Notes: generated by a model not told the origin, from the letters alone. 64,000 bases of DNA from Capillidium heterosporum (GCA_016630905.1 WBMQ01000007.1:992001-1056000), one strand, 5' to 3'. Counted from the first letter of the stretch, positions 20,437-32,559 are shown. Made by a program: numbers and translations.

Positions 20437-22155
20437 TTAATATACGATAGCTTCCGATTTTAGTAGACTTCCAATAACCTTACGGATCTCGTGGGCGATA
20501 GCATAGGAACTTTGAGACCGATCTAGGACGTCAATGCCCTTCTGAATACATGTCTTGGCTTTATACACGATGCCTTGATCTCCGCTTTCTTTGATTAAGT
20601 TGACCTGGTATAGGAGGAGGCAGGACAAAGCTAGGAACCGGTAACAGCTACCGTGAACGTTGAATATGTACCTATGCTGATAAACTAGTTCGATACCTTG
20701 GGTGGAAGCTTCGATGCACTTGGCTTTGAAGAAATCCCTGCTTTTGATGTTGATCTTTGCATAGGTCATGTAAAGTTGGACAGCACATGCGTAATATAGC
20801 AGTTTAAGTATGAGTAGGAAACCGGTACTGACCTTTTCAACATAGTTGAAATAATCCAAACTGAGGGCTTGGAATGTAGTAATTACCTTTTCCAACCACA
20901 GGTCCAGGTGCTGGCCAGTTATCTTTACCAGCTCTTCGATTTCGACTAAGTTGGTCTGATCAACAGTTTCGATGAACTTGAACTTAAACGTCATGAGAAA
21001 TTTCAACTTGTACAGTTCGGATATATATCGGCTGTAAATTAAAGTAGCTTTGGCCACTGAGATATCATTGGGGTCCATGAGATTGACAACGTCGAATTCG
21101 TAGTGCTGAGGATGGTTCGGTTGCGAATAAAAGTAACTGTGGCAGCAGGGTCGGTTCAACGAGAAGTAGTAAAGCTTGCCTAGAGCATGGCACCGCAACC
21201 AAAGCTTCCTCCGCCACTCCAAAGTTTCAGTATTGAGATGTAAAGGTTCTCGATCCAGGTTCAGCAGGTAGGAGATACGTATAGCCAACCCCAAGTAAAA
21301 GTAGGCTCGATTATAGTCCTTGGGGTCATGTTGAAAGTTTGCAAACAGAAGGATACAGGTTAGGGTTGGTAGGTCAGCCTCCAAGTAGTTTCGGTTAAAG
21401 AGCTCGGTTGCTTTAGACGAGTAGTAATCTCTTATGGTTTTAAGTAACTCTGAGAGGTACCCTGAGCCAATAGAACACACCAGGTAAACTAACATTGGAG
21501 CTTGTTTGGACAAGTTGTAAATGAACGTACGTCTGTTGAACAAAGCCCTATATGGATGGTAGAATTGGAAGTACGCTTCAATGCATCGTTTAGCAGTTGA
21601 GTTCAGCTTAAAATTACCCGAAAAATCATATATATCCAAGCAAGACAAGTCGTCAAAGTTCCTAGTGTCGATTTGTGCTACTTGGTTCATCTGATGTTGA
21701 CCTTGATCTGAAGTTGCCGTCTGGTTCACTTGGTTGTACAAGGTGTACATCAACAGTGGTACACCGATTGGGGAAGGTGCGCAATGCAGTACACCTTTAG
21801 CCGAAAGTGAAAGTTCCCGCTGCTTGATATAGAGCTCGGGGTTGTTCAGGAGATGATAGATAAGTTTTATCTTAGTTGCAAATGTCATCATCCCAGGCCT
21901 AATAGAATTTTGATGGAATAGGGATATGGTCATCAAGTTCGTTCTTTGATATTGATCACCTTTGGAGTCCTTAGGCTGAGGTTGAATGTAACTAGCCAGA
22001 GCTGGTTCCTTGGTAGTAGGTCTAGATTTACTCCATGCTTTCAATGGAATGCTTAGGTAGGTACAAAGGTACTCACCTTTCATACATCTTTGGCAGGCGG
22101 GCAAACCTCTATCACATTTTATATGCCGTTTTCGACATGTGTCACAAGGCTTCAT
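20437..22155 (-). CDS. Zn(II)2Cys6 fungal transcription factor
   Basis: Intronless, 572 residues, ATG start. The N-terminus carries a binuclear zinc cluster with Cys at 4, 7, 14, 21, 24 and 31 (C-x2-C-x6-C-x6-C-x2-C-x6-C) and the basic stretch RKRHIKCDRG, the DNA-contacting part of Gal4-type factors. A Ser/Thr/Gln linker follows. The middle (about residues 170-450) fits the fungal-specific regulatory domain, with its characteristic hydrophobic helices (QFYHPYRALFNRR, LLFANFQ, AYFYLGLAIRISYLLNLDRE, EWRRKLWLRC). It lies beside the peptide genes and next to DGAT2, so it could regulate either; the sequence gives no proof. The zinc cluster starting four residues from the N-terminus confirms the start. 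Confidence 0.93.
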   Translation of the reverse strand: MKPCDTCRKRHIKCDRGLPACQRCMKGEYLCTYLSIPLKAWSKSRPTTKEPALASYIQPQPKDSKGDQYQRTNLMTISLFHQNSIRPGMMTFATKIKLIYHLLNNPELYIKQRELSLSAKGVLHCAPSPIGVPLLMYTLYNQVNQTATSDQGQHQMNQVAQIDTRNFDDLSCLDIYDFSGNFKLNSTAKRCIEAYFQFYHPYRALFNRRTFIYNLSKQAPMLVYLVCSIGSGYLSELLKTIRDYYSSKATELFNRNYLEADLPTLTCILLFANFQHDPKDYNRAYFYLGLAIRISYLLNLDREPLHLNTETLEWRRKLWLRCHALGKLYYFSLNRPCCHSYFYSQPNHPQHYEFDVVNLMDPNDISVAKATLIYSRYISELYKLKFLMTFKFKFIETVDQTNLVEIEELVKITGQHLDLWLEKVITTFQALSLDYFNYVEKVSTGFLLILKLLYYACAVQLYMTYAKINIKSRDFFKAKCIEASTQGIELVYQHRYIFNVHGSCYRFLALSCLLLYQVNLIKESGDQGIVYKAKTCIQKGIDVLDRSQSSYAIAHEIRKVIGSLLKSEAIVY

Positions 22156-22751
22156 CTTCTGCTGTATGGCGGTTTCTACAAAAAGTATATTTAATAGATC
22201 TATTTGAAGTAGAATTATAAATGGGACATTGCAAAATCGATCTAAAAGTCGTCAACTTGGCAAGATATGTAACCTTTTAAGATGTTCCAAAAGGCATAGC
22301 TGTTCAAATTTTGTCTACGTATCACCTATAGTAGCTACTAAAATGAACTTTACTTTTATGCTACTGTACAAAGCCGATTAAAGCTCAAAAAGGTTATGGG
22401 TGGTGGAATTAGAGTTGTAGATTCAAAGCTAAAGTCCTAATTCTAAAACTACTGCTCTGTTCAGTAATTATAAGTAGGTCTATAATTTATAGGAAATCAA
22501 CCAGTTTTTCTGAACAGGATAGCAAATGATGCTTGGAGCTTGTATAAAGCAGTGGTATGCAATCCCTGCCCAAGCTGAAAGGTCAAAACATATCCCTCAT
22601 TTAATACAGCATAGGTAGCTGTCTTGCCAAATTTTGTTATTTTAGTTTAACCTTAAAGAAACGAGCAAAAATTTAACCACCTGCGAAACTAAAAAATAAC
22701 AATATATATTTATTCCTCGCCTAAATATCCAAAACTGAAATAAAATAAGAA
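22156..22751. other. intergenic
   Basis: About 600 bases: promoter of the Zn2Cys6 gene and 3' flank of the DGAT2 gene. No gene seen. Confidence 0.65.
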
Positions 22752-24330
22752 TTAAATAAACTTGAGGGCCGGGGGATCTTCACCAACCCAACATTCCGAC
22801 TTGTGCCTCTGGTACAAATCGGTTACCGCCTCCAAATACCTAGCATGTACTTCCTTGACTTTGTCATCACTAGGATTGGAATCCTTCTCAACACGTATAG
22901 GTTTACCTACGACGACAGTGAGGGGTACCCTATGGGGTAAAATTCCCAAATTGTAGGTGAAGACACCACGGCCGTAGAAGACGGGGAAGGTGAATCCTAA
23001 CATTTTCTTGGCATACTGTTGGAGCTTGAACAACAGGGAGCCAGGCTGGTTATCTAGCTGGTCGTACAGTTGGTTCTCACCGAAGCCAAAGACAGGTACT
23101 AAATCAGCGCCATGTTTGATGGCCAAACGAACGAATCCGTACCTGGAAGCTAAGACGAGTTCAGCCTTGTCCGGTTTGGCAAGTAGAGATTCAGCAGCAC
23201 CACCGACGACGATAGCGCAGGAGTTGCCAGGGCCCTTGTTCAAGATGTTGCTGATACTGCGTTTGCTGACAGAAGCGACGTTCAACCACAATAAAACTTC
23301 ACGGAAGAAGGGTAGTCTAAAGTTGGAGCTCAAGGTCATGAGACGTACGTTGATACCAGGGAATAGTTTACTGAAGTCGCAGCCATCGGTGGCAAAGGCC
23401 GAGAAGGCCCCCATACCGATGATTCCATGAGGATGGTAGCCGAAGATATAGTTGCGTTCTGGGTCCAAATCAGCCTCCTTGATCAAAGAGGCGGGGTAGA
23501 ACTGGCAGTACCACTTCCAAAACGATAGCTGTCTAAACCAGGTCCAACCTCTGGAGCCAGTCTCCGGTGTCATATCGTTCAAGATGTAGATGAGATAGAT
23601 AATGAGCAATGGCCACAGCAATGGGTTGAAGCAGCAGATGAGGAATAATATCTGTGAATTGAAAAGTAAAGTCTCGTAGACCAAGTGGGCGAAGGTCTCG
23701 CGACGTCGCGCTAAGGGGACGTTGATGGGGGCAAACTCGATCTTTTGCATGGGGGACTGGGCCCTGCGGCTGGGGTCGTAAGCAGTTGTTGCACGTAAGG
23801 TGGGGTAGACCTTCAAGTCAGTAACGGTAGATCCTTCCGAAGTATCAGAGCCTACATCTTCTTGGTGGTCACTGATAAGGAACTGGCTGGCTTGGTGCGA
23901 ACTAGTGTCCTTTTCATCTAAGTATATAAATTTAGCCCAAGCTCAATAAATAAATAAATTTACCGATGGTATCTTCAACTTCAACAGTAATTTCAATCTT
24001 CTTTTCTTCGGTAATGTTGACTTTTTTTTGACTGGGTTCCGGCTTACTCTCAACGACACCATTCTTGCTGTCATGGGTCTTCTTGGTGTCTTTAACTTGT
24101 TCAGTAGGCTCCGCTTTAACTTTGGCATGCTCTTGGTTGGCAACATTAGGTTCGGTAGTTGGGCTGTTGTCTACCGAAAGTTCAGCCACTACCTTGGGCT
24201 TACTTAACGAGGTAGTAGTTTCCTTTGATTTGGAAATTTGGATAGGGTTGCTTTGCTCAGGGGCTTTGGCTCCACTTTTCTCGTTAGGTTTCTGGGTATT
24301 CTGTTTGTTCTGCTTCTTATTCTTAGCCAT
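22752..24330 (-). CDS. DGA1: diacylglycerol acyltransferase, DGAT2 family
   Basis: Two exons, 24330-23964 and 23917-22752, with a 46-base intron (GTAAAT..CTTAG), 510 residues. Exon 2 carries the DGAT2 domain: a hydrophobic hairpin (about residues 212-236), WTWFRQLSFWKWYCQFYP, the catalytic YHPHG motif (about residue 283) and GGAAESL, then RYGFVRLAIKHGADLVPVFGFGE and a C-terminal GKPI. The family makes triacylglycerol from diacylglycerol and acyl-CoA at the ER and lipid droplet. The start at 24330 gives a first exon of 122 residues that is almost entirely Lys, Glu, Ser, Thr, Asn and Pro, a disordered extension that yeast Dga1 lacks. The frame closes perfectly across the intron, so the extension is real in the gene model. 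Confidence 0.93.
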
Positions 24331-24869
24331 ACTGGACGGAATTTAAAACTGCTGTGTAAAGTTAGTTGCTACTGTAGTGCTCCAATTTACGGTTTATATA
24401 CAAGTTGGTCGTTATCTCCAATGCCAAAATTTGAAGGTTGGGGAAGTGGGATCCGATTTATAAACTAAACTATAATCCATTACGTCTTCAAATCCCTTAA
24501 ACTTTAGAGAACAAAGGGTATCGAACCACTATAGCGTATTCAATGAGCCTATTGGTCAATTGGTGATTACTATCCTATCTAACTTTCACATGGGGGTGGT
24601 TTTCATAGCAACGAATTCGTTAAAATCATCCCTATCCCAGCACAATTTAGTCCATGGTTTAGTGCCAAGATAACAAATTGGTAAGGTGGGGAGGAGGTTT
24701 ACGCTACCGCCCAACTAATTTATTTAAAATTGTGGACTTAAAATCAGTTGTGGAATCCAACTCCCACCTCACTGAAAACCCACTTTACCTAAACTAGGTA
24801 AAGGTCAACCTAACTTGTTTGTAGTTTATCCTTCAAGCTGGCAAAACGTTAGAAACTGATTTATAATAA
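24331..24869. other. intergenic, DGAT2 promoter side
   Basis: About 540 bases upstream of DGAT2; no gene recognised. Confidence 0.6.
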
Positions 24870-25250
24870 ATGGAATATCCACAATTATATATCGAATCCA
24901 CTAGTACCTCGCTGTCTATGAATTCATTGACAGATGGACATGAAGGCTCTGAAGGAGCACTGTTTTTCACCATCCACTACCTTGCACATAGAAACTTTAT
25001 ATCGGCTCGTTACATCCCACTTCAAGCTGTTTGAAGAGAGAATATGATACATTCTTTGACCAAGACTGCATCCATCAAGATTTTAAAGTTTTCTCAAAGC
25101 TCTTTGTCAATTGTAAACTGTATAAAGAAATTCAATAGTTTAGCTTCTCAAAGGACGTTACAATTCTAGAACCATATTCTAATATACACAACTTAAAGTA
25201 TATTCAAAAAAGTCAAAAATTGGCACTCTTACATCAAATTACAAAATGAA
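24870..25250 (+). pseudogene. coding relic, unrecognised
   Basis: An ATG at 24870 opens a 54-codon frame (MEYPQLYIESTS..., then GALFFTIHYLAHRNFISARY) ending in TGA. Protein-like text continues in the next frame from about 25040 (DTFFDQDCIHQDFKVFSKLF, then VTILEPYSNIHNLKYIQK, ending TGA near 25248) with one internal TAG. Codon composition looks coding and the pieces are colinear, so I read a short dead or mis-sequenced gene. Family not recognised. Confidence 0.35.
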
Positions 25251-25682
25251 CTAAAGGATCCTATTTTTATATAAATGAATAAGATTTACAACTTTTAATT
25301 GCAATCAATGCAGGTTTAAACATAATGTATGAAGTAGAGAAACTATACCTAACCTTGCAGCCAAATAAATTAAGCTAGAGATATCATACTACTAGGTTTA
25401 ATACAAAGGCATTAAAGCACTGACTAATAATGGCTAGATCTCCTCTCGTTGTTTTTCCGATTTTGTCTACCAACGATCTTATTACTACTCCTAACCAGCA
25501 AAAACTCAGCTCGATCTGTACTCATCCACTAATCTTCATAGAGATAAAGTAGTTTGAGATATGGCGTAAGAGTGACTGTTGGTGGGTCTACTATTATCAA
25601 CTGTTTCAACTGTTTCAACTCTACAGACTCCAGCTTCTTTCTCAAAGCTAGAGATCCTAATTCAAAAAATGATGTTACTATT

Positions 25683-26510
25683 TCACTGGAAAGGAGAGAT
25701 GCGATTCTGGGATCTCAATTCTGAAGATTGAGATTCATCGTTGTAATCATAGTATCTACCTCGGCTGCTAATTCGACCATTGATCGGCGCCTCACTATAC
25801 TGATCTATGCGGCTCATTGATTGTTGACTATATCTATCATAATCACTATATTGGTCGCTGCTTGAAGCTTCAAAGTACTGACCACGGCAGTTTATTTGTA
25901 GCTATCGTGTGGGTGGAGGCCCGATACTATTGGGTCGAATTTCTAAGGATCGCTTACCATTATTTTATGGCTGTTATGATCGAGGTCGAGGTCTATGTAC
26001 TTGAAGTGGTGGCGTTGCTGCTTCTTCCTCGTCCTCGACTTTTAGTTCCTTATTGGAAAAGAAGGCAGCTAAATTCTTGACCTTTTGCTATTGTTTCATT
26101 AATTCTGAGCTGGTAATCAAGCTGGAATTGAACATGTGACTGACTCCAAACCAGATGCCGAATCACTTTCTAACTCGGTATTAACAGTCTCCAGCTAGCC
26201 AATTCTGTAGCCTTTTTCACTTACCAAGTTGGTAACATTATCTTCAGATTGGTAGGAGTCTTCATTTTTATCATTGTCGTAGTTTCTGGAGTTATCTCAT
26301 GCTTTGACCCTTGCTATTGTACTTCTCGGCACAAATTTTACAGACTACCTTATCACTATGCCTACGTTGGTTGCCCGAAAAATATTTCAAGGATTTAATT
26401 GTTGTACACCTTCTACATTCCAACTTGAACCTCAGTTTCGAGGTACAGTTTAAACAATAAGGTATATCTCTTATTAAAGGACGATAAAATTTCAAAGGAA
26501 ATTCTCTCAT
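25683..26510 (-). pseudogene. broken Stc1-domain protein gene
   Basis: An ATG at 26510 opens a 72-codon frame with a zinc-binding Stc1-type module: CLNC at the start, then ECRRC, KSLKYFSGNQRR, then CKICAEKY. In fission yeast Stc1 links RNAi (Ago1) to the CLRC H3K9 methyltransferase; here only the domain is claimed. The coding text then shifts by one base (NSRNYDNDKNEDSYQSEDN), crosses a probable 30-base intron (GTAAGT..GGCTAG), shifts again, and reads SSLITSSELMKQ, an in-frame TAG, QKVKNLAAFFSNKELKVEDE, more stops, and a final Ser/Tyr/Arg-rich stretch (SDQYSDYDRYSQQSMSR). With at least two frame changes and three stops this is best called a pseudogene. The Arg/Ser/Tyr-rich tail suggests a nucleic-acid-associated protein. 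Confidence 0.65.
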
Positions 26511-27590
26511 TCTCCATAGTAAGTCTCTGCTTCCTAAACAACTTGAGCTAAGTTTTGGAACACAATTTGGATTATAACTGTTGTTTGCATTTGATACAGC
26601 CTATTCTACTTGAAGTCATTTGTCTTGCTGGTCAGCTATAGTTTCCATTACATGAACTGTTAATCTTGATGATGAGTTGTAAGCTTACCTGCTATCTAAG
26701 TTACATATCAATATGCTTGTCAAGTTCAATTGAATTGATTGAGGTGACAAATTGGAGTTGAGGTTGGATCTAGGTGGGTTGGCTCGTTAAGGATTTGAAA
26801 CTTTATCGTAGTAATCGCTTCGGCTGGTCATTTCTCTGCAACTTGTAAACTAAACTTTGATCAAGTTGAAAATTACCTTATTTATCGTTACTTTTTTCTC
26901 CAATAACAATTGGGAATTTGTATAGAAATTGTTTGCAAGTTAGTCTTGCCATAAAATGTAAAATGCATCTGATGGTGTCTTTGTAGGTCGCTTTATAATA
27001 TATATTTGCAACTTCACTAAAGCTGATGGCTACAGCTTTACTACCCAAGTAATCTAAAATTGGTAGATATCACTGCATTGTTAACTCTATTGAAGTTGTA
27101 AGTCTTTTAGGTACAAACATCAATCCTATTCATAACTTAGGCTATTGCTCTCCATATACATTTAAAACATAAATGAGACTTCCCTATATACCATCCTAGT
27201 CTAAAATATTGACAAATATCTTTGTTCAAATACTGTGCATAGTTATCAACAAAAGTTTATAGTCCATCGCTTTGAATCTATGGAACCTTGCAAAGATGTC
27301 TATTAAAACTACTATATTCTAAACTCCAAGCACTTATTATAAAAGCACTACTTTCACCAACACTCCCTATACATCACATTCCCAATTTCGTATCCATCTC
27401 GTCTATCTATACAACCATGCAATCCTATCCAATAAAATGTTATTACAACTTGTATAGCAATTGGTTTGTTTCCAAATTTCTCATCCAAAAACTTTTAGCA
27501 ATTCTTCAATTGCCAGAATCTAACTCTCCAAACCACTTTTCATTTCCATGATTCCCAAGTACAAAACTCAAGTGTCAGTAGTTCGATATA
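26511..27590. other. intergenic with no firm gene
   Basis: About 1.1 kb. A plus-strand frame of 87 codons at 27288-27551 overlaps the promoter of the next gene and lacks an ATG at its start. Nothing else recognised. Confidence 0.5.
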
Positions 27591-27597
27591 AAGAAAG

Positions 27598-28140
27598 ATG
27601 AATGGTAACTTTTAATTTTTTTGAAACCAAGAAACTAATACTTACTTCAAGCCGGCCAATTGACAATCAACGAACTCGAAATCTTAAAACACTACAAATT
27701 CATAAGCAACCAACTGCGACTAATCATAAAGCTAATACGCTCTCTACAACCGTTGCCCGCCTTCCACATCTTAACCAAGGTAACTGACCAAGTAGTCAAC
27801 AATGTAACGTTGTTAGGTATACATTCTTCAATTACCTCCTTTTAATTTTTGATTTAAAACAATAGGTTTAGACTCTCCATTCACCAACAAGAATTTAGCA
27901 ATTCATAAGACAGGATTATTTAAAGGGTTGAACACCTGTTGGAGTTTCGCTTTGGAACATTACTACCTTTACGACGACATAAAAGATAAATTAGGATACA
28001 ACCACGTCATAAAAATTAGGTACGACGTTATCAACTTTGCCGAAGTGCTAGCAAATTATGGATTAGTAACGACACCTTATGGGTTAGATATATTGGAGCT
28101 GATAGACAAGATAGACACCATTTTGTTAAATTATTATTAA
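27598..28140 (+). CDS. small three-exon protein of unknown function
   Basis: Gene model: exon 27598-27604 (ATG AAT G), intron 27605-27651, exon 27652-27816, intron 27817-27865, exon 27866-28140; 148 residues. Both introns have GT..AG ends and close the frame exactly, which is the main support. The product starts MNAGQLTINELEILKHYKFI, is rich in Leu, Ile, Asn and Tyr, and has a mildly amphipathic character (LIRSLQPLPAFHIL, NTCWSFALEHYYLYDDI, VINFAEVLANYGLVTTPYG) without a clear transmembrane span. The pattern faintly recalls peroxisomal PEX11-type proteins, but no diagnostic motif is present and I would not assign it. Confidence 0.5.
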
Positions 28141-29800
28141 ATTAGGGTTATAGATTTAAAAGGTAATACCATTTTTAAGCTATGAAGTAGGAATTCAGTT
28201 TGTGGTAAGTTGCTCATTTTTAGTTGTTTATAGTTCAGTAAAATGGGTTTTAATCGGCACTAGAGGAATTCAATGATACCTTTTTAAACGATATAATTGT
28301 ACTACAACTCGATTTTCAACTCGATATATAAGTGTTATCTATGAAATTAACTATCAACAAGACGAACCTTAGATGAAACTGACTAAACAAATGGTTTATT
28401 TCGAACCAATGGAATATAATTTGCATATATAAAGGTAACGCGTGTTTATTGTATTTTTAAAACTATACCTTCCTTTACTTAATTTTCAATACGGTCAAAA
28501 GTCTATTTATACATGTGCTAAGTAATTTTGAAATATGGTTAACTAAAGTTATCAATTCTTCCGTCCAGATAGCTTTGCTATCATTGCATATTTTCGTCCT
28601 CACTCTATATCCGATATATCTTTTACTAACTATCCCAAAGACTCTATTCAACCGTATTAGTTTTGATTATCTTAGTTCACTTAATGGGATATTAAGTTAC
28701 AGGCAAAGTATGTTAAATATTTTATTCTATAAGAAGATTTGATCTAGTTGCACATAAATCCACTCTACTAAATACTATACTTGTAACCTATATTTAGTAA
28801 GCTCCATCTGTTATTTTCTCAATTAGGAGTTTCAAATCCCTCTATACAGATATACTATTAAAATCAGCTACAACTATATTTACTCTCACCTATACGTATG
28901 CAATCTTCCTGTACATGTATATTTTCAATTTCTAGATATTGCTTTATAGCATACACTACCTATTATCACTACTTATCTTCTCCGGTATATACAAACCTCA
29001 AGCTACTCAACTACTCGATATCAAAAGATATCAACTATTAATCTAAATTCTCTTGGAAACCAAAGCCTAATAAATCTTCCAAATCAAAAGTTTACCATAT
29101 CTATCGCTTATTTTGACTTCTTTACTATATATTTCAAAATTTCAAAGCTATATATAGGTAGCTGTGCTCATCTAAACTTGATACACTCGTCTTTTAATTC
29201 ATACTCTCATCGTAGGCTAACTCCTATCAAACACTATATCTACACTAAAATATTGATAAGACCTTTATTGAAGCCGTTTTAGATTTTAAAGACTGAGTAT
29301 CACTAATTTAGAAGGATGGTTAATCAAGATCTATAGTTTTTCATTGACTAATGTATCCTATTCTACATATTCATCAACATCAAATCCAAGTAATGATCTC
29401 ACAACTTTTATAAATTTGACATTGGCAAGTGACAGGTCTGTTCGATATCATCATCAAAATGAATTACCTTGTCTATATTCATAAGCTTTATATGGGCATG
29501 AGTAACTATAAAACTACATGTATATAAGATAAGTTACTACCCTATATAAATAATATATCGGACTATGAGGATCAAACTCCTAAACTGCATTTTTATGTAT
29601 ATATAGCTCGAACGATATAGCAAAGGTTAGAAACATACACAATATATATAAGCATAAACAAGCATATGTAAACTAAAACATTTTAATTGCATATCAAAGC
29701 ACTTAATATTTGGTAAGGAATTTATTTATGTTACAATACTTGAATGGTATGTATTCAATGAATGAATTAAAAGAAAAGGGTAGTAGATACGATATCCTTT
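28141..29800. other. intergenic desert
   Basis: About 1.66 kb of A+T-rich sequence. A 75-codon hydrophobic plus-strand frame at 28515-28742 begins with GTG, and the nearby ATG is followed at once by TAA, so I do not call it. Confidence 0.6.
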
Positions 29801-29804
29801 GGAA

Positions 29805-30369
29805 TTAGACCCTTCCGGTACCATTGGCGTAGTAGGTAAAGATGGGGAGGGTTGAGGTAGTACACCAAGGGGTAAGGTACAAGCCAAAGATGGCGAGGTG
29901 GGCGATAACCCATAGCGCATGGCCACCGACGGTGACGCCAGCCCAATGTAAGGCTGCGTTCAAAAAGAGGGCAAACATGGCGACTAGAGCAAAGACATCC
30001 CCAGCGGTACGATTGCCCAAAGCTATGAAATTCAAAATGACGCCGATAGCCAACATCACGAAACCTTCGAAAAGGGCACGGTTGGAGTGTTCAGCTCGAG
30101 CTTCCCATACTCCCTACAATGCTATTAGTATGCAATTGAAAATATATAAATTTACCATCAAGTTGCCGTTTCTTACGGTGGTAGGTGTTGTCGGTAACTA
30201 CGGCGTTGCCTTCGACGTCGGCAGTAGTAACAGGTGCATGGTTACGGTCAACATTCTTCTTGCTTATGGATTTGATGTGGAACAAAGTAACTGGGAAGTT
30301 GCCCAGGAACCAGATCAAGAATACGGTGAATAAGGCTGCCCACTGAATAATGTAAGGTCCGTAGAACAT
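29805..30369 (-). CDS. MAPEG-like small integral membrane protein
   Basis: Two exons, 30369-30156 and 30109-29805, 172 residues. The frame closes only if the acceptor is the AG of GTAGGGAG, four bases beyond the first AG. A hydrophobic helix opens the protein (IIQWAALFTVFLIWFLG). A polar loop of about 45 residues follows, with HRKKRQLD just before the junction. Then comes W-E-A-R-A-E-H-S-N-R-A-L-F-E-G, three or four further helices (FVMLAIGVILNFIAL, DVFALVAMFALFLNAALHWAG, HALWVIAHLAIFGLYL) and a short tail. The R-A-x-H-x-N-x-x-x-E arrangement followed by membrane helices resembles the MAPEG family (glutathione- and eicosanoid-related membrane enzymes). The resemblance is by pattern only; plain membrane protein of unknown function is the alternative. 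Confidence 0.6.
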
Positions 30370-32559
30370 CTTTGTACTTGGATATTGGTGTAAATTTCAA
30401 TCTTAAAAACTGTTGGGATAGTCGCTTCGACCCTATTTATACTGTGATCAGATCTTTTAGTTTAGGTGTCAGTATGCGAAACCTACATTCGAGTCTATTG
30501 GATTTTATGGTATGGTAATGATTTAGTAATCTTTTGTCTTATTACAATTTTCCAGTTCGAGTAAACCTACGCTGCCAGGAAGCTTAATGTGATGGGCTTC
30601 AAAGTTCAGGCTAATATAATTTGACAGGAAGTAGCGACAAACTTTACAAATTCGATGCAGGTGGTTGTTCCCTTGCATGCATACCGATATATCGAACCAA
30701 GCTCAATAGTCGGGAGGTTTGTAATTGTAGTAAATATACATATGTTGTGGAGATGGATATCAAAATTTCCAGTTCTAAGCTTTGGATCTTACTAATCGAC
30801 AATGGGTGTGGATCTTATAGCAGCATTTTTATCCTCCATATGTTCCGATATAGTGAGTGAAATTTTACAGATTCAGTTGTAAAAGCTTGCCTATATTTTC
30901 TGAACAGAGTAACAAGTGTTTGTCAATAAAGTGCGCATTTCGAAGCCTCTCCAGCTTATGTTTACATTGTGCAGGATATTGCTGTCTCATATCCTCATCA
31001 TTTTCGCTTGAAAGTATAAAAGTCACCGTCAATATTGACTCATAGTTTCGATGCTTCTGAGAAAAGTATTGGAACTTTGCAATTCAAAAATGCAGCTTTT
31101 ACTAATAAGTAGAAATGCAGTGCAGGTTTTAGATATAGAACGATTACTTTTGTCGAATGTTCAGTTGATTAATAATGTAGCTATACATCCCTTCAAGAAT
31201 ATGTAGCACACGTAACGAAACTTATAAGTTCTTTAGCTTTTTTGTATAATGAAAGCGAACTGTTTCTATAGATACTACTTAGTGAACCTGGTGTAACTCG
31301 TCACCAAAATTACCCATTGCTTTTAGCTGATCGATAAAACTTGGTTTTTGTTTGTTCATTAAATCAAGGAAAAGTGCAATCTATTTGAACCTACCGAAAA
31401 GATATTTGACTCAATTGACATATCATCGCATTATTTTTACCTATCCCTATGTAAATTTTAGTTCTTTGTATCGGGGGCAGATCTAGAGTCCAAAGCAGGC
31501 AAAAGGCTATTAGTAATAAGGTTTTCAGTTACCTAGTTTTCACTTGTGGTCTCTGTGTGGATGGCTCTTTAAGTATCTGGGATTAAATTGATAGGAACAC
31601 AAACAGAGGGACTGTGCCTTCTCTGAAGATCGCTCCTATACTTAAACTATCAAGTAATTGCCCAAGCCAGTAGGTATATGCACATTGATATTGATTATAT
31701 TGAAAAAATAGCTAATAAGAATAGATACTATCATCCGTTTCAATTTATTTAATCGATTTCATCTAAGTTTAATTATAGAAATTATCTGATTAAATTGGAA
31801 CAATATTGGCTACTAACCATATTAAGTAGAAATACATATACTCTGTTATGAGTTTATATGTTACGGGAAGTTTGTTGTAGTTTTAGGACTACTATATCAA
31901 TTTCAAGTCAAGCTTGTGCTTGTTGAATTTTGATAAAAGTTATCAATCACTTCAAAAAATGCTACTAATATCAAATCGAAGCTTGAATACTAAATATGCC
32001 ATCTTCAAGTATGATACTTTGAAATTATAGATGAATAACTCTACTAAAAGAATAGCTTTTATATCAGTAAGAAAATATACTAAAAAGCACTACTGATAAA
32101 GTTGATCTGATCAAATAGTACTAAAGCTATACCAATTTCAATTCAAATTTACTACAAATATAGTTTACTTTTGTAATCTTACCCTGCGCTGGGCGTTGAG
32201 GAATAAATATGATTTCTAATTGAAATTATGAACAATAAATAGAGTACACTGTAAGCTACATAATGGATATAGTGGCATTTTTAATACGTAAAGATTTACT
32301 ATTTTTAATATAGAAAAAGGATATTTCATTTAGGATGATGTCTTAAATCAGTAGCCTTCAGTTTTTCCTACTAATATCAACAACTGTATGCTAATTTTGA
32401 ATTTATTGACATCTTTACTGTGCTTCATTATAAGAATGTGCCACCCCCACAAGTTAAATATTACTTCCAATTAAGTTTGTTATGCAAACTAAAAATTTGG
32501 CAGCTTATTAATTTATCACGCTTTTACTAATAAAAATTAAACACCTATCCAATCTTTTG
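30370..32559. other. intergenic desert
   Basis: About 2.2 kb. Two plus-strand frames at 30621-30860 and 30857-31045 (79 and 62 codons) are Cys/Ser-rich, and the first begins with TTG. On the opposite strand near 30890-31050 a frame reading EDMRQQYPAQCKHKLERLRN looks mildly coding. None is convincing. Confidence 0.5.

Noticed and set aside
28515-28742. Hydrophobic 75-codon plus-strand frame
   Set aside because: It starts with GTG; the adjacent ATG is followed after one codon by a stop, and there is no exon partner.
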